A stretch of 64,000 bases of DNA from Hydractinia symbiolongicarpus. Taxonomy: Eukaryota > Cnidaria > Hydrozoa > Anthoathecata > Hydractiniidae. Where the stretch lies: contig NC_079880.1 in assembly GCF_029227915.1 (NCBI RefSeq), forward strand, positions 32,233,501-32,297,500. Reading direction: 5' to 3'. How positions within the stretch are numbered: the stretch's first letter is position 1; every line of letters begins with the position of its first letter. The translations under genes were made by a program, and so were the position numbers. The notes under the pieces are model-generated. The model did not search any database and had not been told where the DNA came from. It saw only the letters and a program-made list of their open reading frames with translations. Positions 39,231 to 50,177 of this stretch are shown here, piece by piece.

Positions 39231-39419
39231 CTTCCCAGTACTTAGGGAGCTTGGGTACGAAGTTTAAATCTGTGACGTTGCAATTGACCATTTGGGGCAG
39301 GGTTAGTTAGTTAATCATCTATCCTCCTCTCAGAGGAACGTGAAATCCCAGGGTCGATTTTTTCTCAAAAAAACGACGGTTTTAAAGAATTTCCTACGCC
39401 TTCTGGCGCGGAAATTCAA

Positions 39420-39660
39420 TAACCAACACATAATGATATATAAATGCCAGTAACCAACACAAAGTAATATGAAATGTAGGATACATAACAACATCAACGC
39501 ATGCGCAAAGGTATATATGCTTACATCAACAAAAATAGAATTGAATAAAGGGACATTCCTATAATGGCTAGTTGCCAACACATAATCATATTAAATGTAA
39601 GATACATTTAATACTAACACATAATCATATTAAATAATATAAACAAAATCATATGACGTC
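39420..39660. promoter_or_regulatory. Repeated AACCAACACA motif upstream of element B
   Basis: The motif (T/C)AACCAACACA.AATAATAT appears near 39420 and 39451, with looser relatives at 39574 and 39615 and one at 38051. It lies in the leader of the element B polymerase gene, just after the 128-bp array. It may be a subterminal or promoter repeat; function is inference. Confidence 0.4.
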
Positions 39661-39759
39661 ATGCGCAATAGTATATATAGTATTATACAAAATATGAGTA
39701 AAATTATCATGACCGTGCCAGAAATTTTGTTGAAATCAAAAATTATATATAATAAAGAG

Positions 39760-42411
39760 ATGGATTTAAATTCAAGTACTGTAAAACAATTACTCGTAAT
39801 TGCGAAAACACGTGGGCTTACGGGTTATTTAGAATTACGCAAATCAGACCTTATTGCTTTATTAGATACACAGCCATTCTCACCACAAGCCATGGACATT
39901 TTTGAAAAACAAGAGATGCTCAGATCCCGACCTATTAACAGGAACATCGAGCCACATGTACCTACATTAGAGGAAATGAAGGAGTTTGAACGCCAAGAAC
40001 TGAAGAAAACTCGTCCTGTAGTCAAAAGTAAGCTGCGGGAATGGTCAGACTGGCTATTATCACATGTACCTGAGATTATAAAGAAACCAGTGCAAAGTAT
40101 ATATACATCGATAAAATCACGAATACTTTCACTATATGATGGTGCCAAGAAGACCCTGGTTGGCGAGGTCGAGGAAGAAGCGAAGGAGGACCATGCTACA
40201 GAGCAACCAAAGCAAGATTTTACGCCTCAGGAACATAAGCATGCTTTACACAAGACATTCAAGAGTTTTCGTATAGCTGGCATAGACGGAACAGATATTG
40301 ATAGATATCTTGGTATGATACGATCACGTGTGAAAAATTTGATCGAGAACCAAGTGGAGGAAATGGAATCTGCAAAGATACAGTGCTCCCTATGGATTTT
40401 ATGGAAAAAACAATGGTACCAACGAGTTTATCGAAGTAGACAAAGTATTCCACAGCAACATGACATCTATATTCTAGGGCACAAACGTGAATGAAGTGAT
40501 GGATACGATGTTTGCTCAAATTAAAACGCATGTGGAGAATCCTGCATTACCCAAGAGTGGCTTTAGTATCGGTAGAATAAATAACATGGATATAGATTTT
40601 CATAAATTGAAGTTAACGAGAGGCTCATCATACATTGAAACACCCAGATGGATCGCGATGAAAAAAGCCATCATTAACCCTATAAATGATGATGATGAGT
40701 GCTAAATGGTCAATTTTCGTCGCCATAAATCACGAAGAGATAGGTACAAACCATCAGAGAATAAGCAAGCTTCGACCATATGAGGAAGGGTATAATTGTG
40801 ATGGTATAGAATTTCCTACTAGTATCAAGGACATCACAAAATTTGAACGTAACAATCCTGACATTGCCGTAAACGTTCTGTATGTAACAGGTGGTAAGAG
40901 CTTTAATATCCTGCGGCGATCGGTATTTAACGAAAGGGATACTCAGGTTAATCTGCTACTGATTACTGATGACAAGAGGAACCATTACGTATCCATCAAA
41001 AATCTATCAAGACTACTAGGACGTGAGATATCGAAGAATCATGGGAAAATGCAGTTCAAGGTCCCATTCGTTATATATGCAGATTTTGAAAGCCTACTGA
41101 TACCGATGAAAGAGAATGCTCGGGATATAAAGAACATAAACAAAATTGTACCATGCGGTTGGTGTATGTATTCCACCTTTGCTCATGGAGAAATGCCGGA
41201 CCCGTTAACAGTATATAGGGACGATGACTGCATAACCCGATTTGTCAATCACCTGTCAATCACCAGTATATAGGGACGATGACTGCATAACCCGATTTGT
41301 CAATCACCTGGAGGATGAGGTAAAGCGGCTCTACGCTATCTTCCCACAGAAGCCTATAATGGAACTAACTGAGATGCAGAAGAATTCATATGATTCTGCT
41401 GAAACATGCCATATATGTATGAAGCCGTTCAGCGATGAAAATCGCAAGGTTAGAGATCATTGTCATTACACAGGGTTATACAGGGGTCCAGCCCATAACA
41501 CATGTAACCTCAAGTATAGGATACCTAATCACGTACCCGTATTATTCCACAATTTAAGTGGTTATGACGCGCACTTATTCATCCGTGAATTAGGTGAAAA
41601 ATATGACACCCAGGATATAGGTTGTATTGCTGAGAATACCGAGAAGTATATATCGTTTAATGTTAAAATCAAAGTACCCATTGGCGACGGCGAAACGTAT
41701 AAAAAGATTGAAATACGATTCATCGATAGTTGTCGCTTCATGTCCTCTTCATTAGAAAAATTGGCAAGCAACCTCGATGATGAACAATGCCAAAATCTCC
41801 GTTGGTATTTCACTGATGATGATATCCTTAAGCTCATGCGAAGAAAGGGTGTATATCCCTATGAGTATATGGATGGCTGGCGACGATTCGAGGAGACTAA
41901 GCTACCTCCAAAGGAGGCTTTCTATAGCAAGTTGAATATAAAGGGTATCAGTGACAATGATTATGAACATGCTCAGGAAGTATGGGATGCTATCAATCCG
42001 AAGGGGGATGAAACTACCATGGGTGACTATCATGATACGTACTTAGTGACTGACGTTTTACTACTCACCGATGTATTCCAAAACTTTCGAGTAGTGTGTC
42101 ATACTAACTATGGGCTCGACCCCGCTCACTTCTACAGCGCACCCGGCTTAGCTTGGAAGGCAGCACTCAAATACACGGGTGTAAGGCTCGAACTTGTAAC
42201 TAATCCTGACATACTCCTGATGTATGAAAAAGGAATACGAGGTGGTATCACGCAGAGTGTTCACAGGTACGCGGGGGCCAACAACAAATATATGGGTGAT
42301 CAATACGACCCGAAGGTTGAGTCGTCATATCTCCAATACCTGGTTGCTAATAACCTATATGGCTGGGCGATGCAACAGCCTCTTCTAACCCATGGGTTCA
42401 AATGGGCATGA
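39760..42411 (+). pseudogene. Family B DNA polymerase with SAP-like and endonuclease VII-like parts (element B), decayed
   Basis: Relic of a protein-primed-type DNA polymerase of a self-synthesising element. I place the start at 39760, directly behind ATATATAATAAAGAG, where the SAP-like module begins (TVKQLLVIAKTRGLTGYLEL). A long charged helical region follows. The exonuclease motif I (YADFESL, 41079-41099) is intact. CHICMKPFSD...RDHCHYTG...CNLKY (41407-41520) is an HNH/recombination endonuclease VII-like insert known from this polymerase group. The frame changes near 40490, 40700 and 41250, the last caused by a 55-bp tandem duplication. At palm motif A the expected Asp is Val (42343-42345). 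The gene stops at 42411, so the rest of the palm and the thumb are absent. From family knowledge, a zinc-finger segment usually found before exonuclease I also seems missing near 41050. Clearly inactive. Confidence 0.8.
41209..41310 (+). repeat. 55-bp tandem duplication inside element B polymerase
   Basis: Bases 41209-41255 (CAGTATATAGGGACGATGAC...CAATCACCTG) recur at 41264-41310, with an 8-base spacer resembling the unit end. The 55-bp step is not a multiple of three, so it shifts the frame. Confidence 0.95.
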
Positions 42412-42549
42412 CTATGGAAAACATTCTTTGGAACAAGACTAGACAAAGATCGAACAAAAAGGTGTTTCAATGGCGATCGTTCTTGTAGCTTTTCAATAAT
42501 ACCTTTAATAAGTACGAAAACAAGGTTTTGGTGGCAGTTGTTAACTTGA
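42412..42549. other. Junction between element B polymerase and transposase fragment
   Basis: Short AT-rich junction. Polymerase similarity stops at 42411 and the minus-strand transposase-like frame begins after 42549; I see no clear target-site duplication. Confidence 0.4.
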
Positions 42550-43125
42550 CTAATTCCGGTGGTAAATGATTCTCTCTTTTCTCAAATCAATATCAATTAA
42601 AGAATAAGCTGAATCAGTTTCATCAATAACGGTTTTTTCGATGAAAATCTTCATTAACCGACGGATAATATTTTCTAATATTTCCGAAACAAATGGCATA
42701 ATTGGATTATCCGTGTGGAATTGCTTCAGATACGAAGACATCATGCTGGCTACATCAACAAAGAATTGTAACTTTACCTGCATAAACATGTCAGTGTGGT
42801 GGGTGACCAAGGTGTCATACGAACTGCTTTTGCTTGGTTGTTTTGATTTGCATAAGGTTTGATAATGCTTTATGACATTCACAACATTTTCCCAAACTTC
42901 CTTTGCTCGGATGGCAACAGGTTCATCTTCAACCTAGTGTGTCTGGCAAAACATTATTAAAAAAACATCTGATTTGCTTAACTGAATATATAGATCTCTT
43001 CGAGCTGGGAAATCATTGAACAGCTTCCACATGGCCTTTAAAACCTTTTTCAATTTCCAGCCAGTTGCTTTTACGCCAGTCTGAAAGGCTCCGTGCACCA
43101 CGTGTAATCCACACGAACCAGCATC
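42550..43125 (-). pseudogene. Transposase-derived protein fragment, hAT-like (tentative)
   Basis: Reading minus from about 43125, the frame gives GSCGLHVVHGAFQTGVKATG, then KAMWKLFNDFPARRDLY, a stop (TAG at 42934-42936), and continues in the same frame to 42550 (PIMPFVSEILENIIRRLMKI). The Cys-x-x-His-Val-Val-His block and the PARR motif recall hAT/ZBED-type transposase-derived proteins in invertebrates; this is recalled, not searched. No N-terminal zinc finger and no C-terminal dimerisation region are present. It abuts the cut end of the element B polymerase, suggesting insertion or recombination there. Confidence 0.4.
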
Positions 43126-43149
43126 AATAATTTTAAGAAAAAATCTTAA

Positions 43150-43890
43150 GAAAAAAATCATTTTGTGCGACAGGCTGAGCATGCAGGTCATTACAACACG
43201 GACACGAAAGCCAAGTCATCAAAATTTCAAGAAAAAAACTCACTTTGTACGACAGGCTAAGAATGCAGGTCATTACAACACTGACATGAAAGTCAAGTCA
43301 TCAAAATTTCAAGAAAAAACTCACTTTGTACGACAGGCTAAACATACAGGTCATTAAAACACTGACACAAAAGCCATATCATCAAGATTTCTAGAAAAAC
43401 TCACTTTGTACGGCAGGCTAAGCATGCAGGTCATTACAACATTGACATGACAGCCAAGTCATCAAAATTTCAAGAAAAAACTCACTTTGTACGACAGGCT
43501 AAACATGCAGGTTATTAAAACACTGACATGAAAGTCAAGTCATCAAAATTTCAAAAAAAAACTCACTTTGTACGACAGGCTAAACATACAGGTCATTAAA
43601 ACACTGACACAAAAGCCAAGTCATCAAGATTTCTAGAAAAACTTACTTTGTATGGCAGGCTAAGCATGCAGGTCATTACAACACTGACATGAAAGCCAAG
43701 TCATTTAAATTTCAAGAAAAAACTCACTTTGTACGACAGGCTAAACATGCAGGTCATTACAACACTAAAACAAAAGCCAAGTCATCAAAATTTCAAACTG
43801 ACTTTGTACGATAGGCTAAGCATGCAGGTCATTGCAACACTGACATAAAAGCCAAGTCATTAAAAATTCAAGAAAGAAACTCTTTTTTAT
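43150..43890. repeat. Tandem repeat, 81-bp period, about 9 copies
   Basis: The unit CTCACTTTGTACGACAGGCT then AA.CATGCAGGTCATTACAAC, ACTGACATGAAAGCCAAGTC and ATCAAAATTTCAAGAAAAA recurs; the (G/A)CATGCAGG landmark lies at 43181, 43263, 43344, 43424, 43505, 43586, 43666, 43747 and 43822. Units alternate between a CAAAATTTCAAG and a CAAGATTTCTAG form. The short plus-strand frame here is a by-product. Confidence 0.92.
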
Positions 43891-43899
43891 TGTCATTAC

Positions 43900-44200
43900 A
43901 ACACTGACAAGCCCTAAGCCATTTTCAAAAAATTAAGAAACAGTTCTTTATATATTCAAACCTTGGCTACATAGCTAGCTACACAACTTATATATACTAA
44001 GAAGTTGTTTCTTTATTTTGTTGTGATCGTTCCTGCAACGAAATTTTTCTATCCTAAACTATTTATAAAATTACCTTACCCTGTACGTACATTTACATAA
44101 CATAAAATATATACAACGTTCCACCGCTACCTCTTTCCGCCATCATTATTGCCCACTAGTCCATGTGCTCACAAAATTAAATTATTATTTAGCTAAAATT
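43900..44200. other. AT-rich spacer
   Basis: Nothing recognisable apart from a short AGCTAGCT run near 43972. No supported gene. Confidence 0.45.
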
Positions 44201-44805
44201 AGCACTTCTTTAACACTACTATGCAAACGACGCTATTGTAATATCGTTATTTATAAACGTAACTTTTGGTTTCTTTAAAAAAATCTTTAAAATAACGTTA
44301 CAAAAGAAATGTTACAAAAACGACTAATCATATACCGTTCTTATAACGTCACACTAATAACGTTAAAAATACGTGACAGTGACTTTTAGAAATCGTTATT
44401 TTAAGAACGTTTCTAAAACGTTTAATTTGAGTTAGTGTAAATGACGTTACAAAATAGATGTTACATAAACGTTTAATCTTATACTGCTTTTTTAACGTCA
44501 AGCTAATAACGTTGAAAATACGTCATTTAGTGGCATGCAAAAAACGTTTTTCTCACAACGTTTATTAAACGTTAACTTTATGTTTGTCTTAATAAAGTTA
44601 GAAAAGAAACGTTACAAAAACGTTTGATCGTATACCGTTTTAATAACATCACACTAATAACGTTAAAAATACATATTTAAAGTTTTAAAAACGTTTAATT
44701 TAGGTTTGTGTGGAAAACGTTGCAAAAGAAGCGTTTAAATAACGTCATTTTTCGGTTCCGAAAGTTGCAACCAAAAAAACACTTAAAAATGTGCCCACTG
44801 GGAAG
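44200..44805. repeat. AACGTT-rich tandem repeat, about 150-bp period, 3 units
   Basis: TATACCGTTCTTATAACGTC then ACACTAATAACGTTAAAAAT recurs near 44331, 44481 and 44632 in diverged form, embedded in many AACGTT/ACGTTA words. It ends with ATGTGCCCAC, the octamer shared with the end of the array at 28630-28985. Probably a subterminal region of a DNA transposon. Confidence 0.6.
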
Positions 44806-45269
44806 GGTCTCTTTTTTATGACTATGGTAAAACACTCGTCTCACTCTCGGTATGTAAAAACACAGCAAAAGCGGCGTACCGGACGGGTTTCAAAGTGGCT
44901 CGTAATCAAAAGAAATTGGACGTTGCTTAAAAGTATCTTCTTCTCTTTTTAAAACTACCTTGCTCACACAGGTTCAAGAAAAATCGGGTTTGCGGTTAAT
45001 CAAAAATTAAAAACAATAATACATCATACCTATATAGCTATATATAAATTAATTTTGTAATTAAATTGTAGCTTTTTAGCCAGCTAGCTAGCATTGCTTT
45101 CCTAAGTTTTATCTGACTAAACTAGATAGCAAAAATACAATAATTCTTACCAGATATTTCTCGGATCTAACTACACGATTTCCAACACACAGCTTTAAGT
45201 TTTGTTGATTGCACTTCATTTCATTACACCTAGAAATGTTCTGAAGTAAAAGTTTTCGCTAAAGACGTT
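44806..45269. other. AT-rich spacer
   Basis: No gene or named element recognised. It contains AGCTAGCTAGC at about 45082. Confidence 0.45.
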
Positions 45270-45993
45270 CTACCTTAGGAGTACTAATTTTCACGGGTAT
45301 TTATTTTCGCGAGTCAAAAGAAGTTGTACTTTGCGGGTATTAATTTTCGCGAATCGAAGAAATTTTGATTTTTCGCGAGTATTAATTTTCACAAATTGTT
45401 CGTATTTCGAATTTTCGCAAGAATGAATTTTCGGAGAAGTAGACTTTAAATAAAAAAAAATGTAATTTATTAACTTTGCATTCCACAAGAAACCTTCCGA
45501 AGTGGGAAACTGAACCAATTAAAAGACATGTTCTAACAAAATTGCCACTTTCTTACTAATCATAAGCCATAATGGGGACGTTCTTTTCCGTCATCCATGA
45601 GAACGATTTCGTGGGAATCAGCAAATGTACGCCGTGTGTGGCTTCGTCAAGCACAAAAAATAAAAAGAAGGCGGAAGTTCGGTCAAGAGACATTCAAGAC
45701 ATGTTTGGAAAGAAAAACAAACGATGTGATAAATTTGTAGTCGATTAGGTTTTGGGAATATATGCGTGGTATTTTTATGGTTGTCTTGTTTATCATCTCT
45801 ATACCTGATAAATTAAGCTTTTTTCGCGGGTATTAATTTTCGCAATTTTCAATTGAAAAAGAAATTCGCGGGTATTAATTTTCGCGAATTTAACATCGCG
45901 AAATATTTTGCGGGAATTCAATTTCACGAAAATATTCAAAAAACGCGAAATTCGCGAAAAATGTACCCGCGAAAATTAGTACTCCTAAGGTAG
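45270..45993. mobile_element. 724-bp non-autonomous inverted-repeat element
   Basis: The left end CTACCTTAGGAGTACTAATT followed by TTCACGGGTA is mirrored at the right end (TACCCGCGAAAATTAGTACT then CCTAAGGTAG), giving terminal inverted repeats of about 30 bp with one mismatch. The interior carries many (G)CGGGTATTAATTTTCGCGAA words in both orientations near the ends. Its open frames are by-products of the repeats. No obvious target-site duplication was found, so the superfamily is unassigned. It lies about 290 bp upstream of the polymerase start of element C. Confidence 0.85.
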
Positions 45994-46114
45994 CCCGAGC
46001 TAGAGTAAGGGATGAATTAAAGTACAGTTTAGGTTTGCGACGGTCAAACCCCTATTAAAAAACGCTGCTTTTAGACCCCCTAAAAAATCTGTGACGTCAC
46101 AAATTTCATCATGC

Positions 46115-46286
46115 CTCAAATGAGTAAACAAGTCACGTGACATTCAACAAATTTGCTGACATCATCAAAAATGACGGCACTCGACAAAACTGCTGACATC
46201 AACAAATCTGTTTCAGTAGGGAAATTCCCTACTCAAATTGCGACGGTTGTTAGTTGAAGTTTGAATGTACTTATAATAAAAGAGAA
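46115..46286 (+). promoter_or_regulatory. Leader of element C polymerase gene
   Basis: TCAAATGAGTAAA at 46115 also occurs upstream of element A (34377). AGTAGGGAAATTCCCTACT (about 46215) is a 19-base palindrome. The gene start is preceded by TTATAATAAAAGAGAA (46271-46286), matching the leaders of elements A (ATATAATAAGAGAGA) and B (ATATAATAAAGAG). Interpreted as a shared promoter or leader of related elements. Confidence 0.55.
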
Positions 46287-49200
46287 ATGAGTTGGTTCAA
46301 GAATGCAATCACCAAGCTATACAGCGCTGTCTCAGCGCCAGTAGCAGCAACCCGCGACGCTCTTGCCGATCGCCTGAAGAGTGTACGAGACACTGTTAGG
46401 TATTATTATAACAGAGCAAGGGAACAAATTGCTGGAAGGACGACGCTGCACGACGAAATCAAAACCGAAGCGCAAGAGGACTTTTACGATGCTGGAGACA
46501 TACAAAACGAATACAGCGGAGTCGAAGACATCAAGCACATGTTCCCACAGGAGAAAAACCGATCCGAAGGCGTCGAAGACATTCAGCACATTTTTGACGA
46601 AAATGACACACAGATGTTGAAAGACGGAAATCGTGTCAAGACATGGCGGTTCAACAAGAACCTTAATCAGCCATTGGTAGATGCTATCATACGAAAAGTT
46701 ACGCCCTACATAGACATGAGAGTCAAGGTAGTCTACAAATTTGCTTGCACCATCTACGAAGCAGGCGCTTCAAAATTAACATCAGAGTCTTTGAACCCAA
46801 GACCGTCTCTGAAAAGGCACCCTGGAGACTCGTGTACGGTCAGAATCAATACAAAAAAGATTTAGACACGATCAACCTCGGCATGTTGGATGGACACTGT
46901 TTTTACATTAAAAAGATAGATGTTTTAACGCAACACTGGAAGTGCATGGTCTGCAAACAGCGATTCACGCAAGTCTGTCATCTCGCAAGGTACACAAAGA
47001 AAGAGTGCGAGGGAAAAAACCCGATTATAATCTGCAAAGGCAAGAAGGTCAAACGCATGCCTAGCAAGTCAGAGAAGATCTTTTACGGTGATGGCTTTAG
47101 CTATGACGCTTGTAAATGGCTCGAGCACATGTCGAGGGAAACTGGAAGGCACATACATCACGCGCTGTGTGGGCATGGAAGAGAGCGTGTGATACGAAAT
47201 GATTTTGGGGACGAGGTCTACAAGGTAGACGGCTATGAGCCAGAGACTGAGACAGTCTATGAGTACCACGGTTGCAAGTGGCACGGAAGCCCCTGCCAAG
47301 GAACAAACACGAACAAAAATCGATATATTGCCACCAAGTCAAAGGAGGAAGGCATCCGAAAACTTGGCTACAACCTCGTGACAGTGTGGGAGTGTGAGAG
47401 CCCACCTAAAGCTAAGAGGTACTTCAAGAAAGAATTTCGACCCTACCCTCACTACATCGTGTTTGATTTCGAGGCCTTCCTAACACCTTTACACCAGCGG
47501 CAAACTGCAGACCTGACGTATATATCGGAGCATGTGCCGGTCAGCGTCGCCATTCACGATAGTCTGAACAGATATCCAATGTTCTTGGAGCACGATGATC
47601 CAAAGATCTTGGTTGAACGATTTGTGGAGCACCTCAAAAAGATACACACCCACATCGTGTATGAAGTGGAGAGAATGTACCCGAGACCCGATGATTTTGA
47701 CATGCTTTCGGACAAGACTCAGAATGCATGGGACGCGTGGGTAAACCAAGTGCCCGTGATCGGCTTCAACAGTGGCAAGTATGACCTGAATATGATCAAG
47801 CGGTACTTTGTCGATCAAATTGCTAAAGACAATGAAAAAAAGATCAACGTGGCGAAGAAAGACAACAACTACATGTTCTTTACGACCTCGAGGTTCAAAT
47901 TTCTTGATATCAAAAATTTTCTCTCACCTGTTATGAGCTATGACCAATGGTGCAAGTCTCTGGATTGCAAGCTCAAAAAGCTGGTGTTCCCATACGAGTG
48001 GCTGACGAGCTATGACAAGCTAACCCACGTCGGACCCGTGGAGCACGAGAACTTCTATAACAGTCTTATTGGTAAAAACACCCTCTCTCTTGATGAGTAC
48101 GAAACATTCCGTGCAGAGTTTTACAAGCGAGGCTGCGTCACCATGATGGACTGGTTGCGTGAGTACAATCTAGCCGACGTGGAACCCTTCATCGAAGCCG
48201 TGGACAAGACAAGGTTGCAGTACTACGACGACGAGATAGACATTTTGAAAGACGCGGTAAGTATTCCAGGCGTATCGATGCGCTACGTCTTGAACAAGTC
48301 TCTACCACTGAACCCAAAGCTAGAGCTCTACGCTCCGGGGGAGCCGTGCAAACACAAGTGCAAAGACTCTTGCCTCAACAGCAAATGCAAGGCGTGCAAA
48401 AAGGTGCAAAAGACTTGCACTGAGTGCACGAAGAATGAGGCCTACGAGCTCTTGCAGACGGGCATGGTGGGAGGGCCTGCCATCGTGTTCTGTAGGTACC
48501 ACGAGAGAGACATGACGGGTATCAGATCCCACATCTACCAGAAGCCCTGGAAGTGCAAAACTGTTTTAGGGCTTGACGCGAACATGCTGTACCCGAGTAC
48601 GTTGATGAACTACTTTCCATGCGGTAAAGAGAAGCTGATCAAGATCAACCAACCCACGGCTGAGCACAACATCAGACTGTTGATAGAAGGTATGCAAAAT
48701 GGATCCCTCTTTGGTTTTTCGCAGGTCGACATCGAGGTCCCTCTGGAACTGTATGACAAATTCAGCGAGATGGCTCCGCTATTTATGGTCAAGGAGATAC
48801 CCGACGATCAAATCCCCGAGCACATGCACGAGTACCTAAAAGCAACAGGGCGCAAACGTATTTCAGGCACACGTAAGCTCCTAGGGTTGATGAAAGCTGA
48901 AAAGATCTTGCTGTTCACAACCTTGCTCGAGTGGTACCTTGACCATGGCCTGAAGGTGACGGCATTTTACCAGTTCCTCGAGTATGAACGAGGTAAACCG
49001 TTTGCGTGGTTCCCTGAAGAGATTGCGGATGCACGACGACAAGCCGATAAGGATCCTGACAAGCGTATTGCTGGAGATACGGCAAAGCTGAAAGGGAACT
49101 CGTTCTATGTGAAAATGATCGAGGACCAAGCGAGGCACGCTAACACCACCTTTACGAGAGATGAAAAGAAGGTGGATGCAGCGATGAGATCGCCGTACCT

Positions 49201-50173
49201 TGAAGATCTTGAAGAGATAGGTGATGCTTACGAGATCCGAGAAGGAAAAAAAAGGTCATATCGACAGGGCGTACCATTGCGGTATTGCGGTGTACCAGCT
49301 GGCCAAATTGCGCATGCTTGAGTTCTATTACGATTTTTTGGATAAGTACGTGGATCGTCGGAATTTTGAATACGTGTATATGGATATGGATAGTGCCTAT
49401 TTTGCCATCTCTGGAGAAGAGTTGCGAGATGTCGTTCGCCCTGAACTGCTTGACGAGTACGACAAAGACGTGAAAAACTGGCTCGTTACTGATAAGTACT
49501 CGAGTCGAACAGGAGGTCGGTTTAAGCTTGAGTTTATAGGTTTCAGAATGATCGCTGACTCAATCAAGTGTTACTTCGTCGAAGGTAAAGAGGACACAAA
49601 ATCTCCTGTAAGGGTATGTCGAAGAAGCATAACGCCATAACATGGAAGAGGTATAAGAACGCGTTGAATGGCTCTATAGACATGGCCAAAAACGTAGGTT
49701 TCCGGGTGCGCAACCAGGGGATGGTTACGTACGAACAAAACAAGCTGGGTCTCTTGGCGTTTTATGATAAGCGAAAGGTGCTCGATGACGGCATCCACAC
49801 AGTACCGCTAGAGGCGATCGAAAAAGCGTATGCGGAATTCATTCAACGAGAGCTCCACGATAAGGGAGAAAAGACCGCCAAGGCACTCTCTACGCATGCT
49901 ATCAACCTGTACGCTAACGCTGTGGGAAATTACGTCAAAATCGACTCTGTCGAAGGACTTAAAAAAGACATCGACGAGGACCCCATTATCAAGGACTCCA
50001 TGGGAGATTTGGGGATCCTTGTGTACTCTGCCTTTGGAAAATATCTAGCGCCACTATTGATTGCTGCTCATACTATTAATCACACTCAGCTCTCCGTGAA
50101 GCATGTGTCCAAGACAGATGAAAGGCGAGATGACGAACAGCAAGAAAAAAATGGGGAGCAGTCAGATATTTAA
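46287..50173 (+). pseudogene. Family B DNA polymerase of Maverick/Polinton type (element C), frameshifted
   Basis: Replicative polymerase of the element, expected to prime on a protein. In order: a basic helical N-terminus; a C2HC finger-like motif (WKCMVCKQRF..H..C, about 46937-47010); YEYHGCKWHGSPC (about 47258-47296); exonuclease motif I VFDFEAF (47459-47479), motif II FNSGKYDLN (about 47765) and motif III EYNLADVEPF (about 48161); a Cys-rich insert with 10 Cys (48347-48430); palm motif A LDANMLYPS (48572-48598); motif B KLKGNSFY (49085); motif C YMDMDSAYF (49377-49403); then thumb and tail to 50173. All catalytic Asp/Glu positions I can recognise are present. The frame changes near 46760, near 49255 at an A8 run, and near 49600. 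The start follows TTATAATAAAAGAGAA. About 1290 codons overall, in the range of Polinton polymerases. The copy is inactive unless the indels are assembly errors. Confidence 0.9.
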
Positions 50174-50177
50174 CAAA

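Noticed and set aside
43163-43357. Plus-strand frame in the 81-bp tandem array
   Set aside because: The peptide simply repeats with the array and is broken in the next units.
45291-45518. Minus-strand frame inside the 724-bp inverted-repeat element
   Set aside because: The peptide is a repetition of the TTTTCGCGAA words and has no coding character.
47069-49138. Minus-strand frames opposite the element C polymerase
   Set aside because: They lie antisense to well-supported polymerase motifs and have no protein features of their own.
49240-49620. Programmed ribosomal frameshifting in the polymerase
   Set aside because: There are three frame changes of different type without a recognisable slippery heptamer plus pseudoknot, and other genes are also decayed. 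The A8 run near 49255 is a likely indel or assembly site.
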